A DNA stretch of 64,000 nt, taken from the NCBI GenBank assembly GCA_950097015.1, contig CATNEN010000038.1, forward strand, positions 28,426,501 through 28,490,500. Reading direction: 5' to 3'. This document shows positions 11,401 to 23,400 of this stretch, in pieces. The stretch's first letter is position 1, and the number at the start of each line of letters is the position of its first letter. The position numbers and the translations under genes are program-made. The DNA comes from Macrostomum hystrix. Its lineage: Eukaryota; Platyhelminthes; Macrostomidae. The notes below the pieces were generated by a model. It was not told the DNA's origin. It saw only the letters and a list, made by a program, of their open reading frames with translations, and did not search any database.

Positions 11401-14400
11401 GCTGCCTCTACGGCCCTGTTTAATAACAACGCGAGGCGCGTCCATTGGTGTGATAACGCGCGGAGGCTGGCGCTGCTGCGGCTGCTGCTGTTGCTGCTGT
11501 TTCTGCTGATCTTGGCGACGAAGACTTTCAACAGCGGCTCGGGCGGCCGCTTCGTCTTCATTGGTTGTTGAAGTTCGTCGGGTGTGTGGTACAATGGTGC
11601 GATTGGGGCCAACATCGTCCAGCATGTTGGATGTGGACTTGGCACGCTGAGGGCCGCCGCTTATGCTAGACTGCTGCTGCTGCTGCTGATATCGGCCGAT
11701 TTGATGCTGCTTATCAGGCCGCTGCATTGTCTGATAGTGCTGCGGCGGCTGCTGCTGCTGCTGCTGCAAATGTGGGGGAGGCGGCATACTGGATAGAGGC
11801 CGCTGAGTGGAGTGCCTTTGTTGTTGTTGCTGCTGCTGCTGATGTTGCTGTGGCGAAGGCTGCTGCTGATGCTGCTGATGCTGCTGTGGCGAAGGCTGCT
11901 GCTGATGCTGCTGATGCTGCTGTGGCGAAGTCTGCTGCTGATGCTGCTGATGCTGCTGTGGCGAAGGCTGCTGCTGATGCTGCTGATGCTGCTGTGGCGA
12001 AGGCTGCTGCTGAATTTGTTTAGGAGGCCTTGGTTGCCCTTGTGATTGATACTGGGAAACAGGCCTTTGTTGCTGCGGTTGTGGCTTTTGCTGCTGCTGC
12101 TGCTGTTGCGGCGGCTGTGGCGGCAGCGGCTGCTGCTGCTGTTGCTGAGGCAGCCGCGTCTGCTGCAGATGCTGAGACACAGGCCTCTGCTGTGGCGATG
12201 GCTGCTGCTGTTGCTGACGCTGCTGCACATTAGCAGGATGCTCCGGCACAGCTGGCGATCTGGGCGGACTTGGCTGGCGAAGAATTTCAGCCAATCCGTG
12301 AAACCGATCAGCCCGCTTAGCAACAGTCAGGCCGACTGATTGGCCAGTGCGCTGGTTGGGGTGGGAGAGCATGATGGGAGTAAGCATTATAAGATCTACC
12401 GACCTACAACTTAGATAACGAAGAACCTAAACTTGACTTAAACTTTTTGTTTAGTCGACAAAACCTGATAGAAAGTTAATGAAAATAATTTACTATGCCA
12501 TGAAAGATTAAAAAAATGTAATTTTTGTGAAACTTAAGATAAAATTAACAAACTGAGTTAATAATCAACGGAAGTTGTTATTTAAATACAGATAGTTAAT
12601 ATTTAATTAACGGAAGTTAATAATTAATTAACGTGAGTTACTATTTATTTTTCATCGAATCAACTTGTAAAGTAACTAAAAAGAGTGAATTATTGTAATA
12701 CAAAAAACTCACCTGCAACACTCCGGCAGCCTCTCGCTGGGACAGACCGATCAGTGATTGGCCATTAACAGCCAATAGTTGGTCGCCAATTTCAAGTCGG
12801 GCGTCTCTATCAGCTGCGCCGCCAGGTATGACAGCCTTGATATAGGTGCCAACCACACCTTGGTCTGGACCAACCAGAGCGGTAGCTGACACTATGCTCA
12901 AGCCTAGTGAGTTGTTGAACTTGGCCAATTGCAACTGTTGAACAGCAGGCTTTGGCATTTGTTGTTGCTGTTGCTGCTGCTGCTGCTGCACTTGTGACAT
13001 GCGCGCTGAGTCGCGGTGATCTTCAACCTTGAAGTGGTGAATCGGAACGATAAATACAAAACCAGTTAGTTAGGCCTTTTTAAAAAGAGTACTTTACACA
13101 GGCAGGCAATGGTACATAAAATAGTGACACAAGACCTGCAGTCAGCGACGTGACTCCTGAGCACACACGCACACAGATACTGTGCGCAGGCATACGCTCA
13201 CACAGGTGTGTACATCTGTCCTGACTTTCTCATCGTCAGGCAGTGTACACTTTCACTGTCAAGTATAGGTATTCCGGTACGTAGCACCAAGAGTATAGGG
13301 ATTTCGGTACGTAGCACCAAGAGTATAGGGATTTCGGTACGTAGCACCAAGAGTATAGGGATTTCGGTACGTAGCACCAAGAGTATAGGGATTTCGGTAC
13401 GTAGCACCAAGAGTATAGGGATTTCGGTACGTAGCACCAAGAGTATAGGGATTTCGGTACATAGCACCAAGAGTATAGGGATTTCGGTACATAGCACCAA
13501 GAGTATAGGGATTTCGGTACATAGCACCAAGAGTATAGGGATTTCGGTACGTAGCACCAAGAGTATAGGGATTTCGGTACATAGCACCAAGAGTATAGGG
13601 ATTTCGGTACGTAGCACCAAGAGTATAGGGATTTCGGTACATAGCACCAAGAGTATAGGGATTTCGGTACATAGCACCAAGAGTATAGGGATTTCGGTAC
13701 GTAGCACCAAGAGTATAGGGATTTCGGTACGTAGCACCAAGAGTATAGGGATTTCGGTACATAGCACCAAGAGTATAGGGATTTCGGTACGTAGCACCAA
13801 GAGTATAGGGATTTCGGTACATAGCACCAAGAGTATAGGGATTTCGGTACATAGCACCAAGAGTATAGGGATTTCGGTACATAGCACCAAGAGTATAGGG
13901 ATTTCCGTACATAGCACCAAGAGTATCTAGGGATTTCGGTACGTAGCACCAAGAGTATAGGGATTTCGGTACGTAGCACCAAGAGTATAGGGATTTCGGT
14001 ACGTAGCACCAAGAGTATAGGGATTTCGGTACATAGCACCAAGAGTATAGGGATTTCGGTACATAGGAATCCAGACAAACAACAGTAATGAATAATTCAT
14101 TCAATCTAAAAAGTCATTCATTCTACAAACCTGCTGCTGCTGACTGCCGCCGCCCACGTCTGGCATGAAGACAGTCCAGAGTCCATCAAGTCGTTGCTGA
14201 CCCGGATGAGGAACAAACAGGCAGAGGCCCTGGCGAGTCAGCGGGGCCAAGAACTCCTCCAGTCCGTTGGGCACGCCAAGGGGCGCATCGCAGGTATAGC
14301 CATCGTCTGGCAGCAGTAGCGGCAAATTCAGATCCAACTCCTCCAGCAGTTCAATAGCTAGGCCTTCCTCTTCGTGCATTGGATCAGCCGACTGTCTGGC

Positions 14401-17400
14401 AGCTTCAACCAGGCTGTCAATCCAGGTGCGCGGCAGGGCAGGCCTGAAGCCGGACAGGAGGGCGCCAGTCTGGGCGGAGTTCAGGCGCAGACAGTTGGCG
14501 GCCGTGTCAGACAAGGCGTTGAAGTCGGATTTGTCGCACAGTAGCAGATGGCAGGCCTGGACGCTTCTGTGAGAATAATTAAATTGCTTCTTTGGATACT
14601 TAGATACTCGGATTCTTAAGAACTATGGTTGGTATTCTTAGGATTTTGAATGGGATTCTTATGATTATGAATGGGATTCTTATGATTATGAATGTGATTC
14701 TGATGATTATGAATGTGATTATTAGGATTATGAATGGGATTATTAGGATTATGAATGGGATTCTCATGATTATGAATGGGATTCTTAGGATTATGAATGT
14801 GATTCTTATGATTATGAATGTGATTCTCATGATTATGAATGGGATTCTTATGATTATGAATGTGATTCTTATGATTATGAATGTGATTCTTATGATTACG
14901 AATGTGATTTTTAGGATTATGAATGTGATTCTTATGATTATGAATGTGATTCTTATGATTATGAATGTGATTATTAGGATTATGAATGGGATTATTAGGA
15001 TTATGAATGGGATTCTCATGATTATGAATGGGATTCTTATGATTATGAATGTGATTATTAGGATTATGAATGGGATTATTAGGATTATGAATGGGATTCT
15101 CATGATTATGAATGGGATTCTTAGGATTATGAATGTGATTCTTATGATTATGAATGTGATTCTCATGATTATGAATGGGATTCTTAGGATTATGAATGTG
15201 ATTCTTATGATTATGAATGTGATTCTCATGATTATGAATGGGATTCTTATGATTATGAATGTGATTCTTATGATTATGAATGTGATTCTTATGATTATGA
15301 ATGTGATTATTAGGATTATGAATGTGATTCTTATGATTATGAATGTGATTCTTATGATTATGAATGTGATTATTAGGATTATGAATGGGATTATTAGGAT
15401 TATGAATGGGATTCTCATGATTATGAATGGGATTCTCATGATTATGAATGGGATTCTTAGGATTATGAATGGGATTCTCATGATTATGAATGGGATTCTC
15501 ATGATTATGAATGGGATTCTTATGATTATGAATGGGATTCTTAGGATTATGAATGGGATTATTAGGATTATGAATGGGATTCTCATGATTATGAATGGGA
15601 TTCTTAGGATTATGAATGGGATTATTAGGATTATTAATTGGATTATTCCGACTATGGATGGGATTCTTATGATTATGAATGGGATTCTTATGATTATGAA
15701 TGGGATTCTTATGATTATGAATGGGATTCTTATGATTATGAATGTGATTCTTATGATTATGAATGGGATTCTTAGGATTATGAATGGGATTATTAGGATT
15801 ATGAATGGGATTCTCATGATTATGAATGGGATTCTTAGGATTATGAATGGGATTATTAGGATTATTAATTGGATTATTCCGACTATGAATGGGATTCTTA
15901 TGATTATGAATGGGATTATTTACATTATTAATTGGATTATTCCGACTATGGATGGGACTCTTTGGTTAAAGAAGTTTAAAGCATTAATGACTAAGAAGAA
16001 AATGACACCAAGACTCAATCAAAACGCGATATCTCACCTAGCTAAGTGGCATTCAGCAGCTAATTCCAGTCCCTGACGTTCGGCCCAGGCTTTGACTCGT
16101 TCAAGCCTGCGCAGTAGCAGATCGCCCCACCTGGCGGTCAGGTAGCCAGCTGGCTCATTGGCCGCCGGTTGCGGCGAAACCAACTGATTAAAGACGCTAG
16201 CGTTAAGAAAGTGAAACAGCTGCGAGAATAGCTGAATGGTTAGGGCGGCATTCACGCGACAGCGGCGAAGTACAACCATGGCGCCTGACAGGCAGCGAAG
16301 CAGCTGCAGCAGCGACGCCTGCTCGCAGCTCGGTGGATTCGACTGGTTTTGGAGGGCGTTTGAAACGATGTAGCTTTTAAGATTTATAGAGTCAACCATA
16401 GATCCCACTTTACTCAGGGATGAGGAATCTGGGATTTCAATCATAGATCCCACTTTACTTAGGGATGAGGAATCTGGGATTTCAAATCATAGATCCCACT
16501 TTACTTAGGGATGAGGAATCTGGGATTTCAATCATAGATCCCACTTTACTCAGGGATGAGGAATCTGGGATTTCAATCATAGATCCTAATTTACTCAGGG
16601 ATAAGGAATCTGGGATTTCAATCATAGATCCCACTTTACTCGGGGATGAGGAATCTGGGATTTCAATCATAGATCCCACTTTACTCAGGGATGAGGAATC
16701 TGGGATTTCAATCATAGATCCCACTTTACTCAGGGATGAGGAATCTGGGATTTCAAATCATAGATCCCACTTTACTTAGGGATGAGGAATCTGGGATTTC
16801 AAATCATAGATCCCACTTTACTTAGGGATGAGGAATCTGGGATTTCAAATCATAGATCCCACTTTACTCAGGGATGAGGAATCTGGGATTTCAATCATAG
16901 ATCCCACTTTACTCAGGGATGAGGAATCTGGGATTTCAATCATAGATCCCACTTTACTCGGGGATGAGGAATCTGGGATTTCAATCATAGATCCCACTTT
17001 ACTCAGGGATGAGGAATCTGGGATCTCAAATCATAGATCCCACTTTACTTAGGGATGAGGAATCTGGGATTTCAAATCATAGATCCCACTTTACTCAGGG
17101 ATGAGGAATCTGGGATTTCAATCATAGATCCCACTTTACTCAGGGATGAGGAATCTGGGATTTCAATCATAGATCCCACTTTACTCAGGGATGAGGAATC
17201 TAGGATTTCAATCATAGATCCCACTTTACTCAGGGATGAGGAATCTGGGAATTCAATCATAGATCCCACTTTACTCAGGGATGAGGAATCTGGGATTTCA
17301 ATCATAGATCCCACTTTACTCAGGGATGAGGAATCTAGGATTTCAATCATAGATCCCACTTTACTCAGGGATGAGGAATCTGGGATTTCAATCATAGATC

Positions 17401-20400
17401 CCACTTTACTCAGGGATGAGGAATCTGGGATTTCAATCATAGATCCTAATTTACTCAGGGATGAGGAATCTGGGATTTCAATCATAGATCCTAATTTACT
17501 CAGGGATGAGGAATCTGGGATTTCAATCATAGATCTACTTTACTCAGGGATGAGGAATCTGGGATTTCAATCATAGATCCCACTTTACTCAGGGATGAGG
17601 AATCTGGGATTTCAATCATAGATCTACTTTACTCAGGGATGAGGAATCTGGGATTTCAATCATAGATCCCACTTTACTCAGGGATGAGGAATCTGGGATT
17701 TCAATCATAGATCCTAATTTACTCAGGGATGAGGAATCTGGGATTTCAATCATAGATCCTAATTTACTCAGGGATGAGGAATCTGGGATTTCAATCATAG
17801 ATCCCACTTTAATTAGGGATGAGGAATCAGATACTATATTTTAATCCTAGATCCTGTTTGGTTTTATATGTTAAATCTCTTCAGATGTTATTCAGAAGTT
17901 TTTCTTGACTTTTTATACCAATTTTTTACTAGCATTTTTCCCTACTCACCTGCAGCTCAAGCGGCTCATCCTCCGGTCCGCCGTAGGGGACCAGATCGTC
18001 TTGAGACTCCGGCGCCAGCAAAGCAGGCGTGTCAGCCTGCAGCCGATCCTGGAGGTCAGCCAGCAGCATGTTAAATGCGGATTGTACAGCCGCGGCGATG
18101 ATATCGCAGGCGTGTTCAACTGTGCCAGGAGCCAAATCGGACAGTTGAGCGTCGCGTTTAACAAAGTGCAGATGCTCGCTAGCGTTGGCCAGCCAGAATA
18201 CCAGCGCCTGCGGTTCTGTCTGGCTGTCCGCCACGGCAGCGGAGAGGCTGTCGGCCACGCCCAGCAGGCAATTGTCTAGCCGACCCGGGCTGGTATCTGG
18301 AGCATTGTTTGTGTCGCGCAGGACGGCTCTCTCAGTCAGGTAGAGTGCGTATGCCGGTGCCAGGCGAAATCTCACAGACTGCGGCGAACAGCGGAATACA
18401 ACCTCTTCAATTAGGCGGGCATCGTGCTGCGGCTGGACTATGATGCCGCAGGGCAGGTCGTCCAAGGGACCGGTAGGCACCGCTGTGGATGATAAGATGA
18501 GATTAGTTAGCGGATAAAAAATAACCAGGTACAAGAGATGAATCTCGTGGGAATTTAGTGCATTATTTGAGTACATTATGCCTCGCTTCTCAGAATATTC
18601 CCTCGGGATCTAAAGTCTCAACTACTTAGTTAAAAGCTATCGATTCGAATAGTCAGCAAACAAATGCATATTAAGTACAATAACAGTCTGTTTTTTTATA
18701 ACCCATTATTAATGATAATATTAATTGCAAGAGGGCTGCGGGCCACGGCGCATCATTTCGTAACAGTAGACCGGCGAGGAGGCAATTCTGCCCATTTCGC
18801 TGACTCCTGAGCACACAGGCACACAGATACTGTACGCACGCACACACTCACACGGGTGTGTACATCTGCCCTGACTTTCTCATCGTCTGTGCCTTGTAGG
18901 TTGGCCCTCAAGGGCTTAAATTGCACGACAAGCCCCCAAGCCCTCTCCGAAGCTGCGCCCCAAATAAATGTGGCCTCGCCGTGAAATCGAACTTAGGGAC
19001 CTTGGTGCGAGAGGCAAACGCGTTAACCGCTCTGCCACGGACCCCCTAATTTTTTCAGCCTAGTGGACTGAGCTTCGGACATACAGTAGGTCAGGATTTC
19101 GAATCTCAGACGGGGGAAAATATGTGTTTTTTCGTAAGACGATTAACCACAACTCACAAGCCGCTGCAACATGCGGTGGTGGAGGTGGCTGCTGAGGCTG
19201 TAGCTGCTGCTGCTGCTGCTGCTGTAGCTGCTGCTGCTGTTGCTGCTGCTGTAGCTGCTGCTGCTGCTGCTGCATGTAGCGCCTCTCAGCCAGAGGATCA
19301 ATGAATCTAACCAGAAGATCGCGACCCAGCCGGACGCTGACGCCGCTCCGCAGAGCAGCCCAACTGCCCGGACTGACTCGCTGATTGTTAATCCAAACAG
19401 CGCAGGCCGGATTAGCTGGTGATAATCCCAGACTGGGCGGCTGCTCACCGGGACGCAGGTTAATCAGGCAGTGCACCGGCTGCACATCCGGGTGAGACAG
19501 CTGGACAAAGGTTCCGGAGCCGGCAACGACAGCGCTGGGACTGCTGCTGCCTAGTTGAATCGGAGCTGGTTGGTCGATGGGCAGGCGGACTAGACGGCCT
19601 GCGGGACAGTCGCTGCCGTCCGGATTCAACTCCACCAGGTAGGGCAGGTCCAGATTTTGTTGGGGATGCTGCTGCTGATGCTGCTGCTTCTGCTGCTGGT
19701 GCTGGACAAGAGAAGTTTGAGACACTGACGCTGACATTGAACGACCATTTAGTGGCTGGTGCGGAGGCTGCTGAGCTACTGGCGGCTGCGGCTGCGGCTG
19801 CTGCAGCTGTTTCTGCTGCTGCCTGTGCAGCTGGAACTGATGCAGGTGCTGCTGATACTGTTGACGCATGCCGGCTGGAACTGGGCGAACCTGCGAGTTG
19901 GAGCAGTGGGCGGAATAATTAGCATGTGTGCTTTTGCTATGCGCGTGTCATGGTGCACAACTGCGCTCTGCCAATTTTAGAACCAAGCGATTCAGTTCAT
20001 AGAGCTGGGAATCATTCATAAGCCGAATCATGTTCCTTACAGAATTTGTCAACAGTGTTGAAACATTATTTCTAATAGAAAAAGAACCAAGGTATTTGGT
20101 AGGCATGGGACTCGAACTAAGAGGTAGAGGATCTGGGAAGAATCGGAGGATTGGGACTCTAACAAGAGGATCTGGGAGGATTGGGACTCTAACAAGAGGA
20201 TCTGGGAGGATTGGGACTCGAACCAGAGGATCTGGGAGGATTGGGACTCTAACAAGAGGATCTGGGAGGATTGGGACTCGAACCAGAGGATCTGGGAGGA
20301 TTGGGACTCTAACAAGAGGATCTGGGAGGAGTGGGACTCGAACCAGAGGATCTGGGAGGATTGGGACTCGAACCAGAGGATCTGGGAGGATTGGGACTCG

Positions 20401-23400
20401 AACCAGAGGATCTGGGAGGATTGGGACTCTAACAAGAGGATCTGGGAGGAGTGGGACTCGAACCAGAGGATCTGGGAGGAGTGGGACTCGAACCAGAGGA
20501 TCTGGGAGGATTGGGACTCGAACCAGAGGATCTGGGAGGATTGGGACTCTAACAAGAGGATCTGGGAGGAGTGGGACTCTAACCAGAGGATCTGGGAGGA
20601 GTGGGACTCGAACCAGAGGATCTGGGAGGAGTGGGACTCGAACCAGAGGATCTGGGAGGATTGGGACTCGAACCAGAGGATCTGGGAGGATTGGGACTCT
20701 AACAAGAGGATCTGGGAGGATTGGGACTCGAACCAGAGGATCTGGGAGGAGTGGGACTCTAACAAGAGGATCTGGGAGGAGTGGGACTCGAACCAGAGGA
20801 TCTGGGAGGAGTGGGACTCGAACCAGAGGATCTGGGAGGATTGGGACTCGAACCAGAGGATCTGGGAGGATTGGGACTCTAACAAGAGGATCTGGGAGGA
20901 GTGGGACTCTAACCAGAGGATCTGGGAGGAGTGGGACTCGAACCAGAGGATCTGGGAGGAGTGGGACTCGAACCAGAGGATCTGGGAGGATTGGGACTCG
21001 AACCAGAGGATCTGGGAGGATTGGGACTCTAACAAGAGGATCTGGGAGGATTGGGACTCGAACCAGAGGATCTGGGAGGAGTGGAACTCTAACAAGAGGA
21101 TCTGGGAGGAGTGGGACTCGAACCAGAGGATCTGGGAGGAGTGGGACTCGAACCAGAGGATCTGGGAGGATTGGGACTCGAACCAGAGGATCTGGAAGAA
21201 TTCAGAGAATCGGTACTCGAATCACAGACTGCCTCGAGGGAGTATCAGTGAAATCTAGCACCTAACCTGAAACATGAACGTGCCCTTAGCTGGAGGCCGG
21301 TTAAACATGATGTCCAGCGGTCGCTCATCTGGGGGTAGCGGCTCCTCTAGCTGGTCTGGGCGGTAGGCCTGCCTGTCCTCTCTGGGTGGCAGCCAGATCT
21401 TCACAAGGCAATAGTCGCCGGGGTTGGCGCCAGGCATCATATTGTACTTGTCCAGCATCTCGGCAACAATGTCTGAGCAGGTGTCGTCAGTGGTTAGGAG
21501 CAGAGCTTTATAAGGAATGTCCGGCTTTAGCGCGTCGCCGTAGACTTTCAGCGTGGCGCTTTTGGAACCCGCAGCGCTGGCCTGTTTAATTTTTTTTGTT
21601 TTATTTGATAATTTGAGAACAATGAGTAACAAGCGACAATCATTAGCGTGGCTTTAATCATATCAGATACTATCTAGCAAGGAATACAGTGAGCGACATT
21701 GCCTGAAAAACGGCTCCGGGTATTCATAAAGTTTATGCATCACGTCTTAGTAATAATAATAATTGAAGATTACATCTGCCCTATTGGACCAGATGTGCAG
21801 CTGCAGCTATTGCGCGTCGCATTTGAAGGCTGCGTACGGCTGTTCAGTCCATGGACTGGGGGGACGCCACACCCACCTTCAATTATCCCAGCTGATGCTG
21901 GTACCCATTTAACAGCTGGGTGAACTGAACCAATGCAGTGTTAAGTGTCTTGCTAAATGACACAAATTGTTTCAGTGGAGTCGCGACTCGAACCCCCGAT
22001 CTTCAAGACGAGTCCGACACTCTAGCCCCTAGGCTGCAACCCCTCGTAAACCATGTATTGCTACTTTATGAAGGTGCGAGTAGAAACAGTATTAGTAAGT
22101 ACTGGTGTCATATTATTGTAGCATATACAGCTAGCTTAAAGTTGTTGCTCTAAATCAGAAATAGCTAGCAAATTAAGTTGTAACTGTGGCACAGCTGTCC
22201 AAAGGAGAATAATCTGAATTAGGATTTAGCAAGACACTTAATTCCCTACGCCCTTTGAGTGCCAAACTCCAAGGCACAGCGAGAGTGTACACTGCCTGAT
22301 AATGAGAAAGTCAGAGCAGATGTACACACACCAGTTTGTTGCTGTGCTCAGGAGTCAGCGAAATGGGCAGAATTGCCTCCTCACTGGCTGCGGGTCCACT
22401 ATCACCTACTTTTGTGCTACAATAACTAGAATTAAAAAAATTAAAACTTGAATTTAAAGTAGATTTAGCAATAATTAGTCGACAATCTGACCTGCTCAAT
22501 CTTCTCCAATTTCTGCTTGCGCCTACGCGCCATGACCAGCTCAGGATTGGAAATGGTCCTGGTGAAGGTTGAGTCCGGCAGTGCGGTGGCTTTTTTCTGG
22601 TCTGCTTCCATCTGTTCTTTCTTCTTCTTTTCGCGTTTAGAAAGTCGCTTCTTTTCTCGCTTAAAAGTGTCGCCGGAACCGCCAGTTAAACTGGCATTGT
22701 TGTTCATCTGACGCAATGGTTAGAACAATGGGAATGAGTAATCATCAGTTGTCATTTGACTGAATTGACTGGTTTAAATTCCAACCCAGTTTTTTTCATA
22801 GAAAATCAGATACTATCTAGCAAGGAATACAAAAGGTGGCATTGCTTTATTAAGCTCAGTGTATCCAAATGGTTATGCATCATTGTGTTTAAATTTCGCT
22901 GCTATTTAACCTTTTCAACTTTTCAGAATGCGGTTACGCCACACTTGTTTGATTATGGGCGCTGAAATGCATCAGTTGCATAATAGATTGACTGCTATCA
23001 AAATAATTAAACCGCGTGCCTCGGATAAGGGTCAAGGAATGACTTGACCCGAATTACTTTAACCTGAAAATTTTTTGTAATCAAAGCATAACCTCAAACT
23101 AAAAACGTAATCGCACACGACCATTATTTTAGAGGTCATCAACTTTCTTAAGCCTCAAATAAAAAACTTAAACGAAATCCCAACCTAAAATTTAGAAATA
23201 TAATTTCTACGAACTAGAACCTTCTCAAAACAAACCTTCATGAACTAGAACCTTCTCAAAACAAGCCTTCATGAACTAGAACCTTCTCAAAACAAACCTT
23301 CATGAACTAGAACCTTCTCAAAACAAACCTTCATGAACTAGAACCTTCTCAAAACAAACCTTCATGAACTAGAACCTTCTCAAAACAAGCCTTCATGAAC

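Noticed and set aside
11029..12339. Plus-strand Leu-, Ala- and Ser-rich frames opposite afadin exon 9
   Set aside because: They are readings of CTG/GCT/TGC repeats complementary to polyQ codons; the minus-strand frame has the conserved post-PDZ block and correct splice sites.
13208..14104. Long periodic open frames on both strands over the 30-bp array
   Set aside because: The 30-bp unit has no stop in several frames, so open frames follow automatically. It lies in an intron between well-supported afadin exons.
14600..16076. 400-480-codon frames rich in Ile/Met/Asn
   Set aside because: Produced by the 21-bp minisatellite in intron 6; only the part from 16038 to 16342 on the minus strand is a real exon.
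16465..17807. Tandem arrays considered as CRISPR
   Set aside because: The repeats are head-to-tail without unique spacers, and the DNA is eukaryotic; these are minisatellites.
20030..21265. 411-codon Gly/Arg/Thr repeat protein
   Set aside because: Artefact of the 30-bp intron-3 minisatellite; the opposite strand is equally open and the region is bounded by afadin splice sites.
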